Source: Biomphalaria glabrata (Eukaryota > Mollusca > Gastropoda > Planorbidae). From it: 64,000 nt of DNA. Positions 12,749-26,583 of this stretch are shown in pieces. Each line of letters begins with the position of its first letter. Within the stretch, counting starts at the first letter, position 1. The translations under genes and the position numbers were made by a program. The DNA lies in contig NC_074716.1 of the NCBI RefSeq assembly GCF_947242115.1, positions 122,001-186,000 of the forward strand, in the 5' to 3' direction. The notes under the pieces are model-generated. The model did not search any database. It saw nothing but the letters and a program-made list of their open reading frames with translations, and was not told where the DNA came from.

Positions 12749-12972
12749 GTGCTGTCAGATTATTACCATTGTCAAAAGTATTCATTATATTCATCTAGAT
12801 TATAATAAAATGATGACATGCAAAATGTTTTCAGAGTTGAAGATAATTACTTCCTAGTCCAAACCTCCTGCAGGAGGATGGGGAATGGGAGCGGGCAGGG
12901 TTTGAACCCAGGATCATTGATAAATCTGAATGACAGTCCAGCGTGCAAACCACACGACTAGGCAGACCATCC
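12749..12972 (-). mobile_element. tRNA-derived SINE, family B, with long 3' tail
   Basis: On the minus strand it begins GGATGGTCTGCCTAGTCG, contains a B-box-like GGTTCAAACCC, then CTCCTGCAGGAGG and a shared tail. It is nearly identical to the plus-strand copy at 43.89-44.09 kb, including about 80 bp beyond the usual SINE body. The head here is longer than in that copy, which lacks about 20 bp. Confidence 0.75.
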
Positions 12973-13166
12973 TGGTGTTTTAAGGTGTCATAAATAATAC
13001 TGCTAGTGATAATTAGTTGCTAATACAAAATAATATTTTCCTTAGCAGCATTTTCAAAATATTCAAAAAACCTTTGGATGCTATTTGTTGATGCAATTTT
13101 GATATGTGACTCCAAAAAGCTAACCCAATCTTAAATGTATTCTTAAGTTATACTAAGTTATATGTA

Positions 13167-13324
13167 GAGGGCTGCCTGGTTGTGTGGTATGTGCTCTGGG
13201 CTGTCATCATGATAATTACAAGTTTGAACTCTACCCGCTGCCATCCTCCAAGTCCTGTGGGAGGTTTGGACTTGAATGTAATAATCTTCACTTCTAAAGG
13301 AACTTTCAAAACAAAACAAGGGAG
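13167..13324 (+). mobile_element. tRNA-derived SINE, family B
   Basis: Plus-strand copy with GGCTGCCTGGT, a degraded B box (AGTTTGAACTC), GTGGGAGGTTTGGACT and a tail near CTAAAGGAAC. It is more diverged than the copies at 12.8 and 43.9 kb. Confidence 0.65.
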
Positions 13325-14119
13325 TCACAAATTAATGTTAATTAATGCTAAAAAAAATGAATGAATTAAAAATAAGAAAAATAAATAAATTTTATTACAA
13401 AAATGTTTAGTCTCCCTGTAAACATATCATGGAGAATTGAGTGACAAGAATTGAATGCTAACTTTGAACACACTCCATTTGACTTTTGTTCCCCATTGAA
13501 GTCTCTGTGTGGTTTCCTCCATCCCAAAATTGTCTTCATGTAGTTCATGTCTCCTGTTGAAAAACCATTTCTTCAGTTTGTAAAATAACATATACACAAT
13601 TCCTATGATTTCATCATTGTAAAACTAACCTACACTCCATAATATTATGTAATGTCTATATCTCTAGATAGGTTGGCATGTGAGTTTATGTTAGAAAGAT
13701 GATCATCATGATCATGTTAGTTGGCAGTTAGGAATTGTCAGAAAACTCTTCACTTGAAAAACTAATCTCTATTAGAGGTCATAGTTCAGAGTACAAAAAG
13801 GGACAGGGCTAAGACTTTGATAATTGTCATAAGCAAACAGTTAAAGTATACTATCCACTTCAATGAGGCCATGAGATGGTTTACATTTATATTTCTGAAA
13901 TTTAAAAAAATGTATGCTGTTCATGATTTTTAACATTTTTATTATAGTATAAATAAACTAAACAAAGCTTGTAAAGTGGGCTTAAACTATAAATCTAGGT
14001 AGAACCCAGGTCATTTATGTAAATTAGAAACACAGGTTGACCTTGAACTGTTCTTTAAGGTACACATGAGTTAGCTTGGTAATGATTTGGACTCATTATT
14101 ATTATAGTTAATTCTACAA

Positions 14120-14545
14120 CTATTTTCAAAATCCTGGATCCATTGGTGTAATGGACAGGTAAAGTCAATTGTTTAATTTTGTAAGCAAACTATGGTGGTG
14201 AACTTTGTCAAAATGCCTTAGAGAAGTCAAAATAAAATGATGTTTGCTCACTATTATCTAAGTCTTTGAAAAGTCATCAATTAGACCTATTAAGAGTTAC
14301 ACATGACCTAGATTTCCTAAAACCATGTTGTCATAGAGTAAGGACATTATGTTAATCTAAGTAATTATGATGTTCATACACATTATGTGTTCTAGTATTT
14401 TACATGTGATGCTGATGAGTGATACTGGTCTGCAGTTTATCTACTTTGCTACTCTACCCTGATAATTTGATGCCCGAAAAAGCATTTTGAACACTGGTGC
14501 TAGTTCTTTGAGTAATCTAGCTTGAATACCATCAAATCCAAGTGG
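14120..14545 (-). mobile_element. CR1-like LINE reverse transcriptase relic
   Basis: Minus-strand translation shows FDGIQARLLKELAPVFKMLF, a NCRPVSLISITCKILEHIM-like block and HFDKVHHHSLL, corresponding to the 'GPDGIPARLLK', 'YRPVSLTS' and 'FDKVPHHRLL' motifs of CR1/Jockey-type polymerases. Many stops and frameshifts show that it is old. Confidence 0.65.
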
Positions 14546-15032
14546 TTATTTGTTAGCTAATAGTTTTGGATCACTTTTCTTGTGTGTGTGTGTGTGTATC
14601 CTACTACAATCAAAGAGAGTAAAGTAACATTTTAAGATGATTATAAAATTTCAGCCACTTCCAAATACCATTTTTCACATATATTTCATATGAAGAAGAT
14701 GGTGGAGCTCTAATGCTCATCTTCTGGAATTGCTGAATGAAGAAAGACTAAAAGACTTTATTTTCAAGCCTAAATTATGACATATCAAATGATGGGAAAA
14801 AAAAAAAACTAAGACATACTCAGAGACGAAAAAATATTAATTAGTTGTAGGGAAATTTTCCCTCAGGATTCATTTACTAAATAGTATAGTGATGGCTGAA
14901 TGTAATAAAAAAAATATGAATAAATTTAAAATATTTTTAGAAATCTTTGTAAATTATGATCACAGTCTCGGTTGACATTGCCTGTTATATGTTCACCTCG
15001 GGTTAAGAGGGTAAAAAGACACATGAAATTCC

Positions 15033-15475
15033 TGATGTAGAAACAGGAAGTAAGGACTAAATTGACTTTTAGTTCAGTCAGTAGTATCTTTTGGTCCAGT
15101 CTGCACGGTAGTGACTTAGAGAGTCGAGTAGTAACTTTGAGTTAAGTAGTATCTTTGGGCAGTCGAAGCCAGTGGTCACTTGAGACAGTATATATATTTC
15201 TAGTAGATAATGTTCTGTAGTATTGAAGTATTTGCTACCCGAAGTGATGTGGACTTTACTTGTAGTCTATTCTGAAAACTTAACATGTTGAATATACATG
15301 ATACTGCTGTTATGCGGATGTGATAATGTCTTGTATTGGATTATGTAACTGCCAAGGAGTGCAGTATAATTATTGTCATCAAATAAACTTTATATTTTGC
15401 CTGCCAAAGTGGATTTAAGTCAGTCTGTAATATCTATGTTTGTCATGTGTGACTCCAGGAAGCACAAACCCAGCA
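15033..15475. mobile_element. Putative solo LTR, family C (fossil)
   Basis: A 443-bp segment starts TGATGTAGAAACAGG and ends CCCAGCA, and is flanked on both sides by TTCC (15029-15032 and 15476-15479). TG...CA ends with a 4-bp target duplication fit a Gypsy-type solo LTR. An AATAAA lies near 15381. No internal coding region adjoins. Confidence 0.45.
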
Positions 15476-16164
15476 TTCCATGACATTTGCATTAATAGTA
15501 ACCAGTCTTACGTGTAATATTATAATACTACGTCAACACACACTTAATGCTGACATATGCATGGTTCTTAATTTGAAATAGATTTATGCATGAGTGCAAA
15601 CTCTCAACCATAGTTAATGGCTTGTATATCATTTTTTTAAATGACTTTGCTATTTAATCCTCATTATTGTAAATTATTGCATTTAATATTCTTTTAAGTT
15701 TACTGTTTAGAGCTATCCTGATATTGTGTGAACTCATCTTTCAGGGGGCCCAGGCCTAACCCCAAGAGGTCTTTTAATATGTAAAAACACAACCCTAACA
15801 CTAAGCATATCCTTGCAATGTTTGTTTAGGTCTTTATCACAACTCACCCTAGCCCTAGAGTGTTCATGGTAGTGAGATCTTCTTCTACAGAAATGGATCT
15901 TTATTGTTGTCTGACATCATAGATATTATTCCTTTATTGACTGGATGTGATGGAACAGACCCTGAGTAATACAATGAAGAATGATTAGGACTTACTTCTG
16001 GTTTCTGAACAGTGATTATCAATAAATTTTTAACACTTTCATATATTTTTTTCATTCAAGTAAGGTTAACCCAATTAAGAAAGCCTAATGAACTTTTTTT
16101 TTTTTGTAACAAAGTTCTAGAATAACTGCATAACTTCACCTCTGGCACTGCCTTAATGATTTTA
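15476..16164. other. Non-coding DNA, nothing recognised
   Basis: AT-rich sequence with no gene, tandem array or element border that I can support. Confidence 0.4.
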
Positions 16165-16475
16165 ACTTCTTTACAGAGAGCAACAAGGTATTTACCTTGG
16201 AGTTTTTGTCTCAGATGAAGAAACCAAAACCGGAACTACTGGCCAGAATTGCCTAGACAACAGCAGCACTTGCAAAACTCAAAACAATCTGGACAGACAA
16301 AGGCATAGCCCTTGACACTAAAATCAGACTGATGTTGTTACGGCCACATTCCTTATATGAATGCGAATATTGGATGCTGACTTCAGATCTAGAGAAAGGG
16401 ATCCTAGCAATGGAGCTAAGATGCTACAGAAAGATCTTCAGGGACAATGGTTGAACAGACTAAGGGGTAGGTGAA
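16165..16475 (+). mobile_element. LINE fragment, same family as at 10.8 kb
   Basis: The plus strand encodes a degraded YLGVFVSDEETK block, a thumb-like region and a segment matching LEKGILAMELRCYRKI, collinear with the 10.8-kb copy. The central part is deleted and the copy ends with a short tail resembling that copy's 3' end (agactaagggataggt). Confidence 0.65.
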
Positions 16476-17331
16476 GGTGATGAAGAGAACACACAACTCA
16501 ATACTTTGAGCATCAAGCCATTGATCTCTTCAAATTGTCTCAAAAATTGAAATGATGCTTTTTTGTAATATAATCACTGATTCACACACATTTACTCACA
16601 TAACTAAGTAGCTTTTGTTTACCCATCTTACTATCATTATTGTTTTAAAAAGATACAAATTATTTTGTTTTCTATACATACATTCCTATTTCTTAGGCAA
16701 ACTTTTGCATTTATAAAACAATTATTTTTTAGATAGACATAATAAAAGACAGACAAACATACCCATACATGTTTAGCCAGCAGAAAAACATCTTTCTCTA
16801 TAATTCTAGTCTGGCTGCAAGTCATTCATACATTGAGTATAGTTGATAGATAACTTTAGTGTCTTGTAAATCTGTGCATAGCAAACAAACAAAAAATATT
16901 TGTAGAATCATAGTAGTTACACATAAACTCGATTTTTTAACTGAGTAAAGTAGGATTTAATTTGTAGAATTCAAAGTATACCATCTTGATCCTTTCTCTT
17001 TCTCCTCAAACTTCATTTTGTGTACATATCTGAGGGCATGTGATGCATGATTACCTGATTAGGGAATAAATTCAAAAGATAACATTGCAATGTCTGTGAA
17101 GATTTACCATTTCTAAATACAACAGCAAACATTCATCTTAAAAAATATTATGGTGTTAATTTCTATAAACAATATTTAGACAAAATACAAAAAATATTCA
17201 AATAAAGTTAAGTTTCTATGTAGTGAGTGGATGCTTTACCCACTAAATGTTTATTTGACATAGTCTCCATGTTCAATTAAAATTTTATTTACCAACAGTG
17301 CTATTTTAGTAACAGTAATAAACAAACTTAC
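16476..17331. other. Non-coding DNA, nothing recognised
   Basis: AT-rich. The minus-strand open frame at 16637-16825 has no recognisable similarity and low complexity. No repeat border was identified. Confidence 0.4.
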
Positions 17332-17473
17332 CAATTGATAAGAAATACATTCCTGAGACCTCGAAATAGTCTCACCACAGCTATAGGTGTTGGAATGATA
17401 TCAAAAGGTATTGCTCTATGAAAGAAATCCAAAGCTTGCCTCTGGCAAACTTCCACACACAGTCTTCACTTTT
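17332..17473 (-). other. Unidentified exon-like segment
   Basis: Minus-strand segment with a plausible acceptor (GTACGTTTTTCAG before 17473) and a strong donor (CAATTG then GTAAGT after 17332). One frame is open over most of it and reads like conserved protein: ALDFFHRAIPFDII, then PTPIAVVRLFRGLRNV. A stop lies very near the 5' border in that frame, so the true acceptor would have to be a few bases inside. I do not recognise the protein. No partner exon was found nearby. It could be an isolated exon of a host gene whose other exons lie beyond the repeats, or a TE relic. Confidence 0.3.
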
Positions 17474-17569
17474 CTGAAAAACGTACAACTTAGTAAATAG
17501 ATGGCAACATAATGGAGAAAATGCAACAATCAATAATCTGTTTATTAACTTAAAACTTTAAAAGGGGCA

Positions 17570-17655
17570 TCAGTATTGGAGCTGACCTGCTAACTATAGT
17601 AAAAAAACATAAGCTAAAAATCTATGGCCACCTTACAAGGTCTTAGGGGCCCGCA
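17570..17655 (+). mobile_element. LINE scrap, same family as at 10.8 kb
   Basis: Matches the DDLLTIVRK...LKIYGHITRS coding segment at about 11150-11225 of the 10.8-kb LINE. Short and degraded. Confidence 0.55.
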
Positions 17656-17875
17656 AGGACTATGTGGTCAAGACATTTTCAAAATAGTTATAAGGCGAAA
17701 AAAATATGAGTTGATCAAAATCAATCTTAACGAGAATAAAATAGAACCACTCATTGGTCGGCATTCTATTTTTATGTCAGTGTAACTCTTATTCTTTGAT
17801 AATTTTTGTTTAGATGCAAGAGCGTTCAATGACAACTTGAATTATAGACCTGAATGGGTTCCACTTTAGATTTTT

Positions 17876-20800
17876 CAGAATGTGGTGACTGATAGTGACA
17901 TGCAGATGGTGGTGACTGATAGTACCATTAATGCAGATGGTGGTGACTGACAACTCCATTCAAACAGATGGTGGTGACTTATAGCACCATTCATGCATAT
18001 GGTAATGACTGATAGTACCATTCATATAGATGGTGGTGACTGATAGTACCATTCAAACAGATGGTGGTGACTGATAGTATCATTCATACAGATAGTGGTG
18101 ACTGATATTACCATTCATTCAAATGGTGGTGACTGATAGTACCTTTTAATCAGAATGTGGTGACTGATAGTGACATGCAGATGGTGGTGACTGATAGTAC
18201 CATTCATTCAGAATGTGGTGACTGATAGTGACATGCAGATGGTGGTGACTGATAGTACCATTAATGCAGATGGTGGTGACTGACAACTCCATTCAAACAG
18301 ATGGTGGTGACTTATAGCACCATTCATGCATATGGTGGTGACTGATAGTACCATTCATATAGTTCTATTCATGGACATGGTGGTGACTGATATTACCATT
18401 CATTCAAATGGTGGTGACTGATAGTACCATTAATGCAGATGGTGGTGACTGACAACTCCATTCAAACAGATGGTGGTGACCTATAGCACCATTCATGCAT
18501 ATGGTGGTGACTGATAGTACCATTAATGCAGATGGTGGTGACTGACAACTCCATTCAAACAGATGGTGGTGACTTATAGCACCATTCATGCATATGGTGG
18601 TGACTGATAGTACCATTCATTGACAATGTGGTGACTGATAGTGACATGCAGATGGTGGTGACTAATAGTATCATAATGCAGATGGCGGTGACTGACAACT
18701 CCATTCAAACAGATGGTGGTGACTTATAGCACCATTCATGCATATGGTGGTGACTGACAGTACCATTCTTAGCAATTATACATTAAACACTGAACCACAC
18801 AGATGGTGGTGACTGATAGTACCATTCATACAGATGTTGTTGACTGATAGTATCATTCATACAGATGGTGGTGACTTAAATCACCATTCATATAGATGGT
18901 GGTGACTAATAGTACCATTCACACAGATGGTGGTGACTGATAGTACCATTAATGCAGATGGTGGTGACTGACAACTCCATTCAAACAGATGGTGGTGACT
19001 TATAGCACCATTCATGCATATGGTGGTGACTGATAGTACCATTCATATAGTATTATTCATGCACATGGTGGTGACTGATATTACCATTCATTCAAATGGT
19101 GGTGACTGATAGTACCATTAATGCAGATGGTGGTGACTGACAACTCCATTCAAACAGATGGTGGTGACCTATAGCACCATTCATGCATATGGTGGTGACT
19201 GATAGTACCATTCATATAGATGGTGGTGACTGATAGTACCATTAATGCAGATGGTGGTGACTGACAACTCCATTCAAACAGATGGTGGTGACTGATAGTA
19301 CCATTCATATAGATGGTGGTGACTGATAGTACCATTTATATAGATGGTGGTGACTGATAGTACCATTCAAACAGATGGTGGTGACTGATAGTACCATTCA
19401 AACAGATGGTGGTGACTGATAGTATCATTCATACAGATGGTGGTGACTGATATTACCATTCATTCAAATGGTGGTGACTGATAGTACCATTCATTCAGAA
19501 TGTGGTGACTGATAGTGACATGCAGATAGTGGTGACTGATAGTACCATTAATGCAGATGGTGGTGACTGACAACTCCATTCAAACAGATGGTGGTGACTT
19601 ATAGCACCATTCATGCATATGGTGGTGACTGATAGTACCATTCATATAGTATTATTCATGCAGATGGTGGTGACTGATATTAACATTCATTCAAATGGTG
19701 GTGACTGATAGTACCATTAATGCAGATGGTGGTGACTGACAACTCCATTCAAACAGATGGTGGTGACCTATAGCACCATTCATGCATATGGTGGTGACTG
19801 ATAGTACCATTCATATAGATGGTGGTGACTGATAGTACCATTCAAACAGATGGTGGTGACTGATAGTATCATTCATACAGATGGTGGTTACTGATATTAC
19901 CATTTATTCAAATGGTGGTGACTGATAGTACCAATCATTCAGAATGTGGTGACTGATAGTGACATGCAGATGGTGGTGACTGATAGTACCATTAATGCAG
20001 ATGGTGGTGACTGACAACTCCATTCAAACAGATGGTGGTGACTTATAGCACCATTCATGCATATGGTGGTGACTGATAGTACCATTCATATAGTATTATT
20101 CATGGACATGGTGGTGACTGATATTACCATTCATTCAAATGGTGGTGACTGATAGTACCATTAATGCAGATGGTGGTGACTGACAACTCCATTCAAACAG
20201 ATGGTGGTGACTTATAGCACCATTCATGCATATGGTGTTGACTGACAGTACCATTCTTAGCAATTATACATTAAACACTGAACCACACAGATGGTGGTGA
20301 CTGATAGTACCATTCATACAGATGTTGTTGACTGATAGTATCATTCATACAGATGGTGGTGACTTAAATCACCATTCATATAGATGATGGTGACTAATAG
20401 TACCATTCACACAGATGGTGGTGACTGATAGTACCATTAATGCAGATGGTGGTGACTGACAACTCCATTCAAACAGATGGTGGTGACTTATAGCACCATT
20501 CATGCATATGGTGGTGACTGATAGTACCATTCATATAGTATTATTCATGCACATGGTGGTGACTGATATTACCATTCATTCAAATGGTGGTGACTGATAG
20601 TACCATTAATGCAGATGGTGGTGACTGACAACTCCATTCAAACAGATGGTGGTGACTTATAGCACCATTCATGCATATGGTGGTGACTGATAGTACCATT
20701 CATATAGTATTATTCATGCAGATGGTGGTGACTGATATTAACATTCATTCAAATGGTGGTGACTGATAGTACCATTAATGCAGATGGTGGTGACTGACAA

Positions 20801-23800
20801 CTCCATTCAAACAGATGGTGGTGACCTATAGCACCATTCATGCATATGGTGGTGACTGATAGTACCATTCATATAGATGGTGGAGACTGATAGTACCATT
20901 CAAACAGATGGTGGTGACTGATAGTATCATTCATACAGATGGTGGTGACTGATATTACCATTTATTCAAATGGTGGTGACTGATAGTACCAATCATTCAG
21001 AATGTGGTGACTGATAGTGACATGCAGATGGTGGTGACTGATAGTACCATTAATGCAGATGGTGGTGACTGACAACTCCATTCAAACAGATGGTGGTGAC
21101 TTATAGCACCATTCATGCATATGGTGGTGACTGATAGTACCATTCATATAGTATTATTCATGGACATGGTGGTGACTGATATTACCATTCATTCAAATGG
21201 TAATGACTGATAGTACCATTAATGCAGATGGTGGTGACTGACAACTCCATTCAAACAGATGGTGGTGACCTATAGCACCATTCATGCATATGGTGGTGAC
21301 TGATAGTACCATTCATATAGATGGTGGTGACTGATAGTACCATTAATGCAGATGGTGGTGACTGACAACTCCATTCAAACAGATGGTGGTGACTTATAGT
21401 ACCATTCATGCATATGGTGGTGACTGATAGTACCATTCATATAGTATTATTCATGGACATGGTGGTGACTGATATTACCATTCATTCAAATGGTGGTGAC
21501 TGATAGTACCATTAATGCAGATGGTGGTGACTGACAACTCCATTCAAACAGATGGTGGTGACCTATAGCACCATTCATGCATATGGTGGTGACTGATAGT
21601 ACCATTCATATAGATGGTGGTGACTGATAGTACCATTAATGCAGATGGTGGTGACTGACAACTCCATTCAAACAGATGGTGGTGACTGATAGTACCATTC
21701 ATATAGATGGTGGTGACTGATAGTACCATTTATATAGATGGTGGTGACTGATAGTACCATTCAAACAGATGGTGGTGACTGATAGTACCATTCAAACAGA
21801 TGGTGGTGACTGATAGTATCATTCATACAGATGGTGGTGACTGATATTACCATTCATTCAAATGGTGGTGACTGATAGTACCATTCATTCAGAATGTGGT
21901 GACTGATAGTGACATGCAGATGGTGGTGACTGATAGTACCATTAATGCAGATGGTGGTGACTGACAACTCCATTCAAACAGATGGTGGTGACTTATAGCA
22001 CCTATCATGCATATGGTGGTGACTGATAGTACCATTCATATAGTTCTATTCATGGACATGGTGGTGACTGATATTACCATTCATTCAAATGGTGGTGACT
22101 GATAGTACCATTAATGCAGATGGTGGTGACTGACAACTCCATTCAAACAGATGGTGGTGACCTATAGCACCATTCATGCATATGGTGGTGACTGATAGTA
22201 CCATTCATATAGATGGTGGTGACTGATAGTACCATTCAAACAGATGGTGGTGACTGACAACTCCATTCAAACAGATGGTGGTGACTTATAGCACCATTCA
22301 TGCATATGGTGGTGACTGATAGTACCATTCATTGACAATGTGGTGACTGATAGTGACATGCAGATGGTGGTGACTAATAGTATCATAATGCAGATGGCGG
22401 TGACTGACAACTCCATTCAAACAGATAATGGTGACTTATAGCTACATTCATGCATATGGTGGTGACTGACAGTACCATTCTTAGCAATTATACATTAAAC
22501 ACTGAACCACACAGATGGTGGTGACTGATAGTACCATTCATACAGATGTTGTTGACTGATAGTATCATTCATACAGATGGTGGTGACTTAAATCACCATT
22601 CATATAGATGGTGGTGACTAATAGTACCATTCACACAGATGGTGGTGACTGATAGTACCATTAATGCAGATGGTGGTGACTGACAACTCCATTCAAACAG
22701 ATGGTGGTGACTTATAGCACCATTCATGCATATGGTGGTGACTGATAGTACCATTCATATAGTATTATTCATGGACATGGTGGTGACTGATATTACCATT
22801 CATACAAATGGTAATGACTGATAGTACCATTAATGCAGATGGTGGTGACTGACAACTCCATTCAAACAGATGGTGGTGACCTATAGCACCATTCATGCAT
22901 ATGGTGGTGACTGATAGTACCATTCATATAGATGGTGGTGACTGATAGTACCATTAATGCAGATGGTGGTGACTGACAACTCCATTCAAACAGATGGTGG
23001 TGACTTATAGTACCATTCATGCATATGGTGGTGACTGATAGTACCATTCATATAGTATTATTCATGGACATGGTGGTGACTGATATTACCATTCATTCAA
23101 ATGGTGGTGACTGATAGTACCATTAATGCAGATGGTGGTGACTGACAACTCCATTCAAACAGATGGTGGTGACCTATAGCACCATTCATGCATATGGTGG
23201 TGACTGATAGTACCATTCATATAGATGGTGGTGACTGATAGTACCATTCAAACAGATGGTGGTGACTGATAGTATCATTCATACAGATGGTGGTGACTGA
23301 TATTACCATTCATTCAAATGGTGGTGACTGATAGTACCATTCATTCAGAATGTGGTGATTGATAGTGACATGCAGATGGTGGTGACTGATAGTACCATTA
23401 ATGCAGATGGTGGTGACTGACAACTCCATTCAAACAGATGGTGGTGACTTATAGCACCATTCATGCATATGGTGGTGACTGATAGTACCATTCATATAGT
23501 TCTATTCATGGACATGGTGGTGACTGATATTACCATTCATTCAAATGGTGGTGACTGATAGTACCATTAATGCAGATGGTGGTGACTGACAACTCCATTC
23601 AAACAGATGGTGGTGACCTATAGCACCATTCATGCATATGGTGGTGACTGATAGTACCATTCATATAGATGGTGGTGACTGATAGTACCATTAATGCAGA
23701 TGGTGGTGACTGACAACTCCATTCAAACAGATGGTGGTGACTTATAGCACCATTCATGCATATGGTGGTGACTGATAGTACCATTCATTGACAATGTGGT

Positions 23801-24198
23801 GACTGATAGTGACATGCAGATGGTGGTGACTAATAGTATCATAATGCAGATGGCGGTGACTGACAACTCCATTCAAACAGATGGTGGTGACTTATAGCAC
23901 CATTCATGCATATGGTGGTGACTGACAGTACCATTCTTAGCAATTATACATTAAACACTGAACCACACAGATGGTGGTGACTGATAGTACCATTCATACA
24001 GATGTTGTTGACTGATAGTATCATTCATACAGATGGTGGTGACTTAAATCACCATTCATATAGATGGTGGTGACTAATAGTACCATTCACACAGATGGTG
24101 GTGACTAATAGTACCATTCACACAGATGGTGGTGACTTAAATCACCATTTATATAGATGGTGGTGACTAATAGTACCATTCACAAAGATGGTGGTGAC
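17876..24198. repeat. 31-bp minisatellite array with higher-order structure
   Basis: About 6.3 kb of tandem units of 31 bp around a constant GATGGTGGTGACT core, followed by a variable half such as GATAGTACCATTCATGCA or GACAACTCCATTC. That gives roughly 200 units. Variants occur in recurring order. A unique spacer with CTTAGCAATTATACATTAA begins near 18764, 20252, 22476 and 23932, so blocks of about 1.46-2.2 kb have been duplicated as units. Because 31 is not a multiple of three, three units make a 31-residue repeat and give short minus-strand open frames, which are not genes. Confidence 0.95.
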
Positions 24199-24204
24199 TG
24201 AGCA

Positions 24205-24275
24205 TGGAATGGGTTGCCTGAGCCAACCAAGAAAACCAATGACTTGTCAGAATTTAAGTCATTGGTTAACATGCA
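24205..24275 (+). mobile_element. LINE ORF C-terminal scrap
   Basis: Directly after the minisatellite the plus strand encodes WNGLPEPTKKTNDLSEFKSL followed within a few codons by a stop. This resembles the last residues of CR1/L2-like LINE polyproteins ('WNxLPxxxxxxxxLxxFKxxL'). A related scrap lies at 63.18 kb. Confidence 0.5.
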
Positions 24276-26575
24276 TGACTAGATGCATGATGCATAGGAT
24301 GTAATCATCATTTCTATATTTTATATTTGGATTCATTAATTCATGTATTGTCATTGACAAGGAATATATGTTTAAAATTTCAACTTGATCCGTGAAAAGG
24401 AAATGGGAGACAGACACAGACCAAGTGAGCTAAGCTTTTAAAAAAGTCCTAAATTCTGTTAAAAGAATCCAAAGAAGCTAACAAATGAACTGTCTTTATT
24501 TCATGTCTAACTCTAGTCTTTGTTTTTATGATGATGTTATTGTCACTATAAAAAACCTAATACGCAAAACAAAATGAATCTTAACATTTTTTTTACAGGC
24601 CTAATTCCATATTGTAAAGTAGCAAATCCTAATAATGTTAATAATGTATAGCCTAAAAGTACTTAGAGTTGTTCTAGTGTGCACACACGTTTTAATAATT
24701 GTAATTTTTTAGTTAATATAATGATATATTTATTCTAATTGTTCATCTTTCCTTTCAACTAACAAAGGAATTCCTAAAACACAAAGTTGTAAGATCTCAT
24801 GTAGCATAAATTTCTTAAGATGAAATCAAAGTTTCAAGCCATAAGTTTTCTATAATGTTTATGGGCTAGCTGATCAAACCATTACAGGCTAGAAATATAG
24901 AATAGAAAATAGAAATATTTGCCAATGCTTTGCAACCACAGGAAAAAAAAATTATACAAGTTGAGGACAATAAATATTTTTTGACCTAAAGTTAGCTTTC
25001 TTGGGCTATTTTAAAAACTAATTTGAAGTATACAATTAAAAAATTACTTAATGTTTACTTCCTTTTTAGAGCTCTATGTCAAGCAAGCAACTTACAATTA
25101 CTGGTTAATTGAAAACTTATGAATGGGTTAATTAGAACTAGCTGCAGTGTGTTAAGGTGCTTAGTTCTATTAACTTCTTAACGGTGAAGATCACACTTGA
25201 TAAAGCAATTCCAGTATTATATTAATGATAGATTGTAGAATATTAACATTCTGAAATGAAGCTTCCCAATCAAACTGTATAAAGGCAGATTAAATAAATA
25301 CAATCTATATCTAGTCATACACAAAATACATTGAAGTGACAGTAATAAAGTCTAAACTATACAAAAGATTAGATACAGAAAACAGCAAGGCTCTTAAAAA
25401 TGGTACCTCAATTCCTGTATAATAGAACACAGTAAACCAAGTGTCCCTCTTATTTAATTATATAGGTTACATACGTTTATTCAAAAAATAGATAATTATG
25501 TCTTTCTAATTATGAATTTCATGTGTCAGTCTAGTCATGCATGTTAATCAGTGACTTAAACTCTGCTAAGTAATTGTTTTTCCCAGCTGATTCATGAAAC
25601 GAACTACACGCTCATTTAAACTATACTATTCTTAACAATACTCTTCATATAGCTATTTCTACAAGAGAGGTCATTAGTACTATCAAAGCAAAGATGGACT
25701 GGCTTAATGGGCATTCTGGCAAATGTTCAAATGCCTGATGGGTAGACACTACAACTGGACCAGTGGACCACTGAATAGGCCCTTTGAATGATATTAAGGC
25801 CTGTTTAAGTTTTTAATATTTTTTGTAAAAGGTGTCCTTTTACCTTTTTAAAGATCTTTTTATAAAATGTACAGTGTATACTAGCCTTATACACATTTTT
25901 GATAATGATAGAATGGATTATATGATATAATATGTGGCCTAAATTCAAAATATTAGGTGCATATAAGGACTGTAGTGCATCTTACGGCAAGGTGCAGGGC
26001 ATAGTAGGCCTATTATTTTCGGTATTGTACTGTACTACAGTTCAGTGACTGTACTGTTAATAAAGTACAATACATTTTAATCAAACATTTAGAAAAAAAT
26101 CTAGTCTTGATAAAAAAAAAAGCAATTACTTTTGTGATTTAATAACTCATATCTTCGGTCTACGTCTACGTTATTATTTAAATTTAGACTATTTATTATA
26201 CTAGATCTAGACAATCTTACTCAATCTAGTAACTAGTCTAGATCTAGATCTAATTCTAATCAAGTCTAATGTTTTGTTATTTCAATGAAATCAATGCAAT
26301 GATGTAAAATCATAAAGAATCTACACACAAAAAGTACAATAATCAAGTTATATTTAATACTGGTACTTTTCATTTGTTGAACAAAAGAACGTCATTTAAC
26401 CTCGTTCTTCTTTTGACATAGATTCTATCTAAAAAAGGAAAGAAAATACAATCATAACAATGTGAGCCACCATAGTCCATATTGATGCTTTTACCGTTGT
26501 CAACAATAATATTACGGTGTATAAGCAAAAAGTCCCCTGAGAAATGTTGAGAATGCTGTACAACTATAAACCTAG
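24276..26575. other. Non-coding DNA with a possible TE edge
   Basis: No gene is supported. Sequence near 25690-25810 (gatggactggc ... gcctgatggg) resembles the termini of common invertebrate DNA transposons, but no paired inverted repeat was confirmed. TCTAGATC words cluster near 26205-26255. Confidence 0.35.
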
Positions 26576-26583
26576 ATCTAGAA

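Noticed and set aside
18404-23784. Six repetitive minus-strand open frames with SHHH and SPPSALMVLS repeats
   Set aside because: They follow from the 31-bp minisatellite, where three units equal 31 codons. There is no start context, no unique sequence and no sign of selection.
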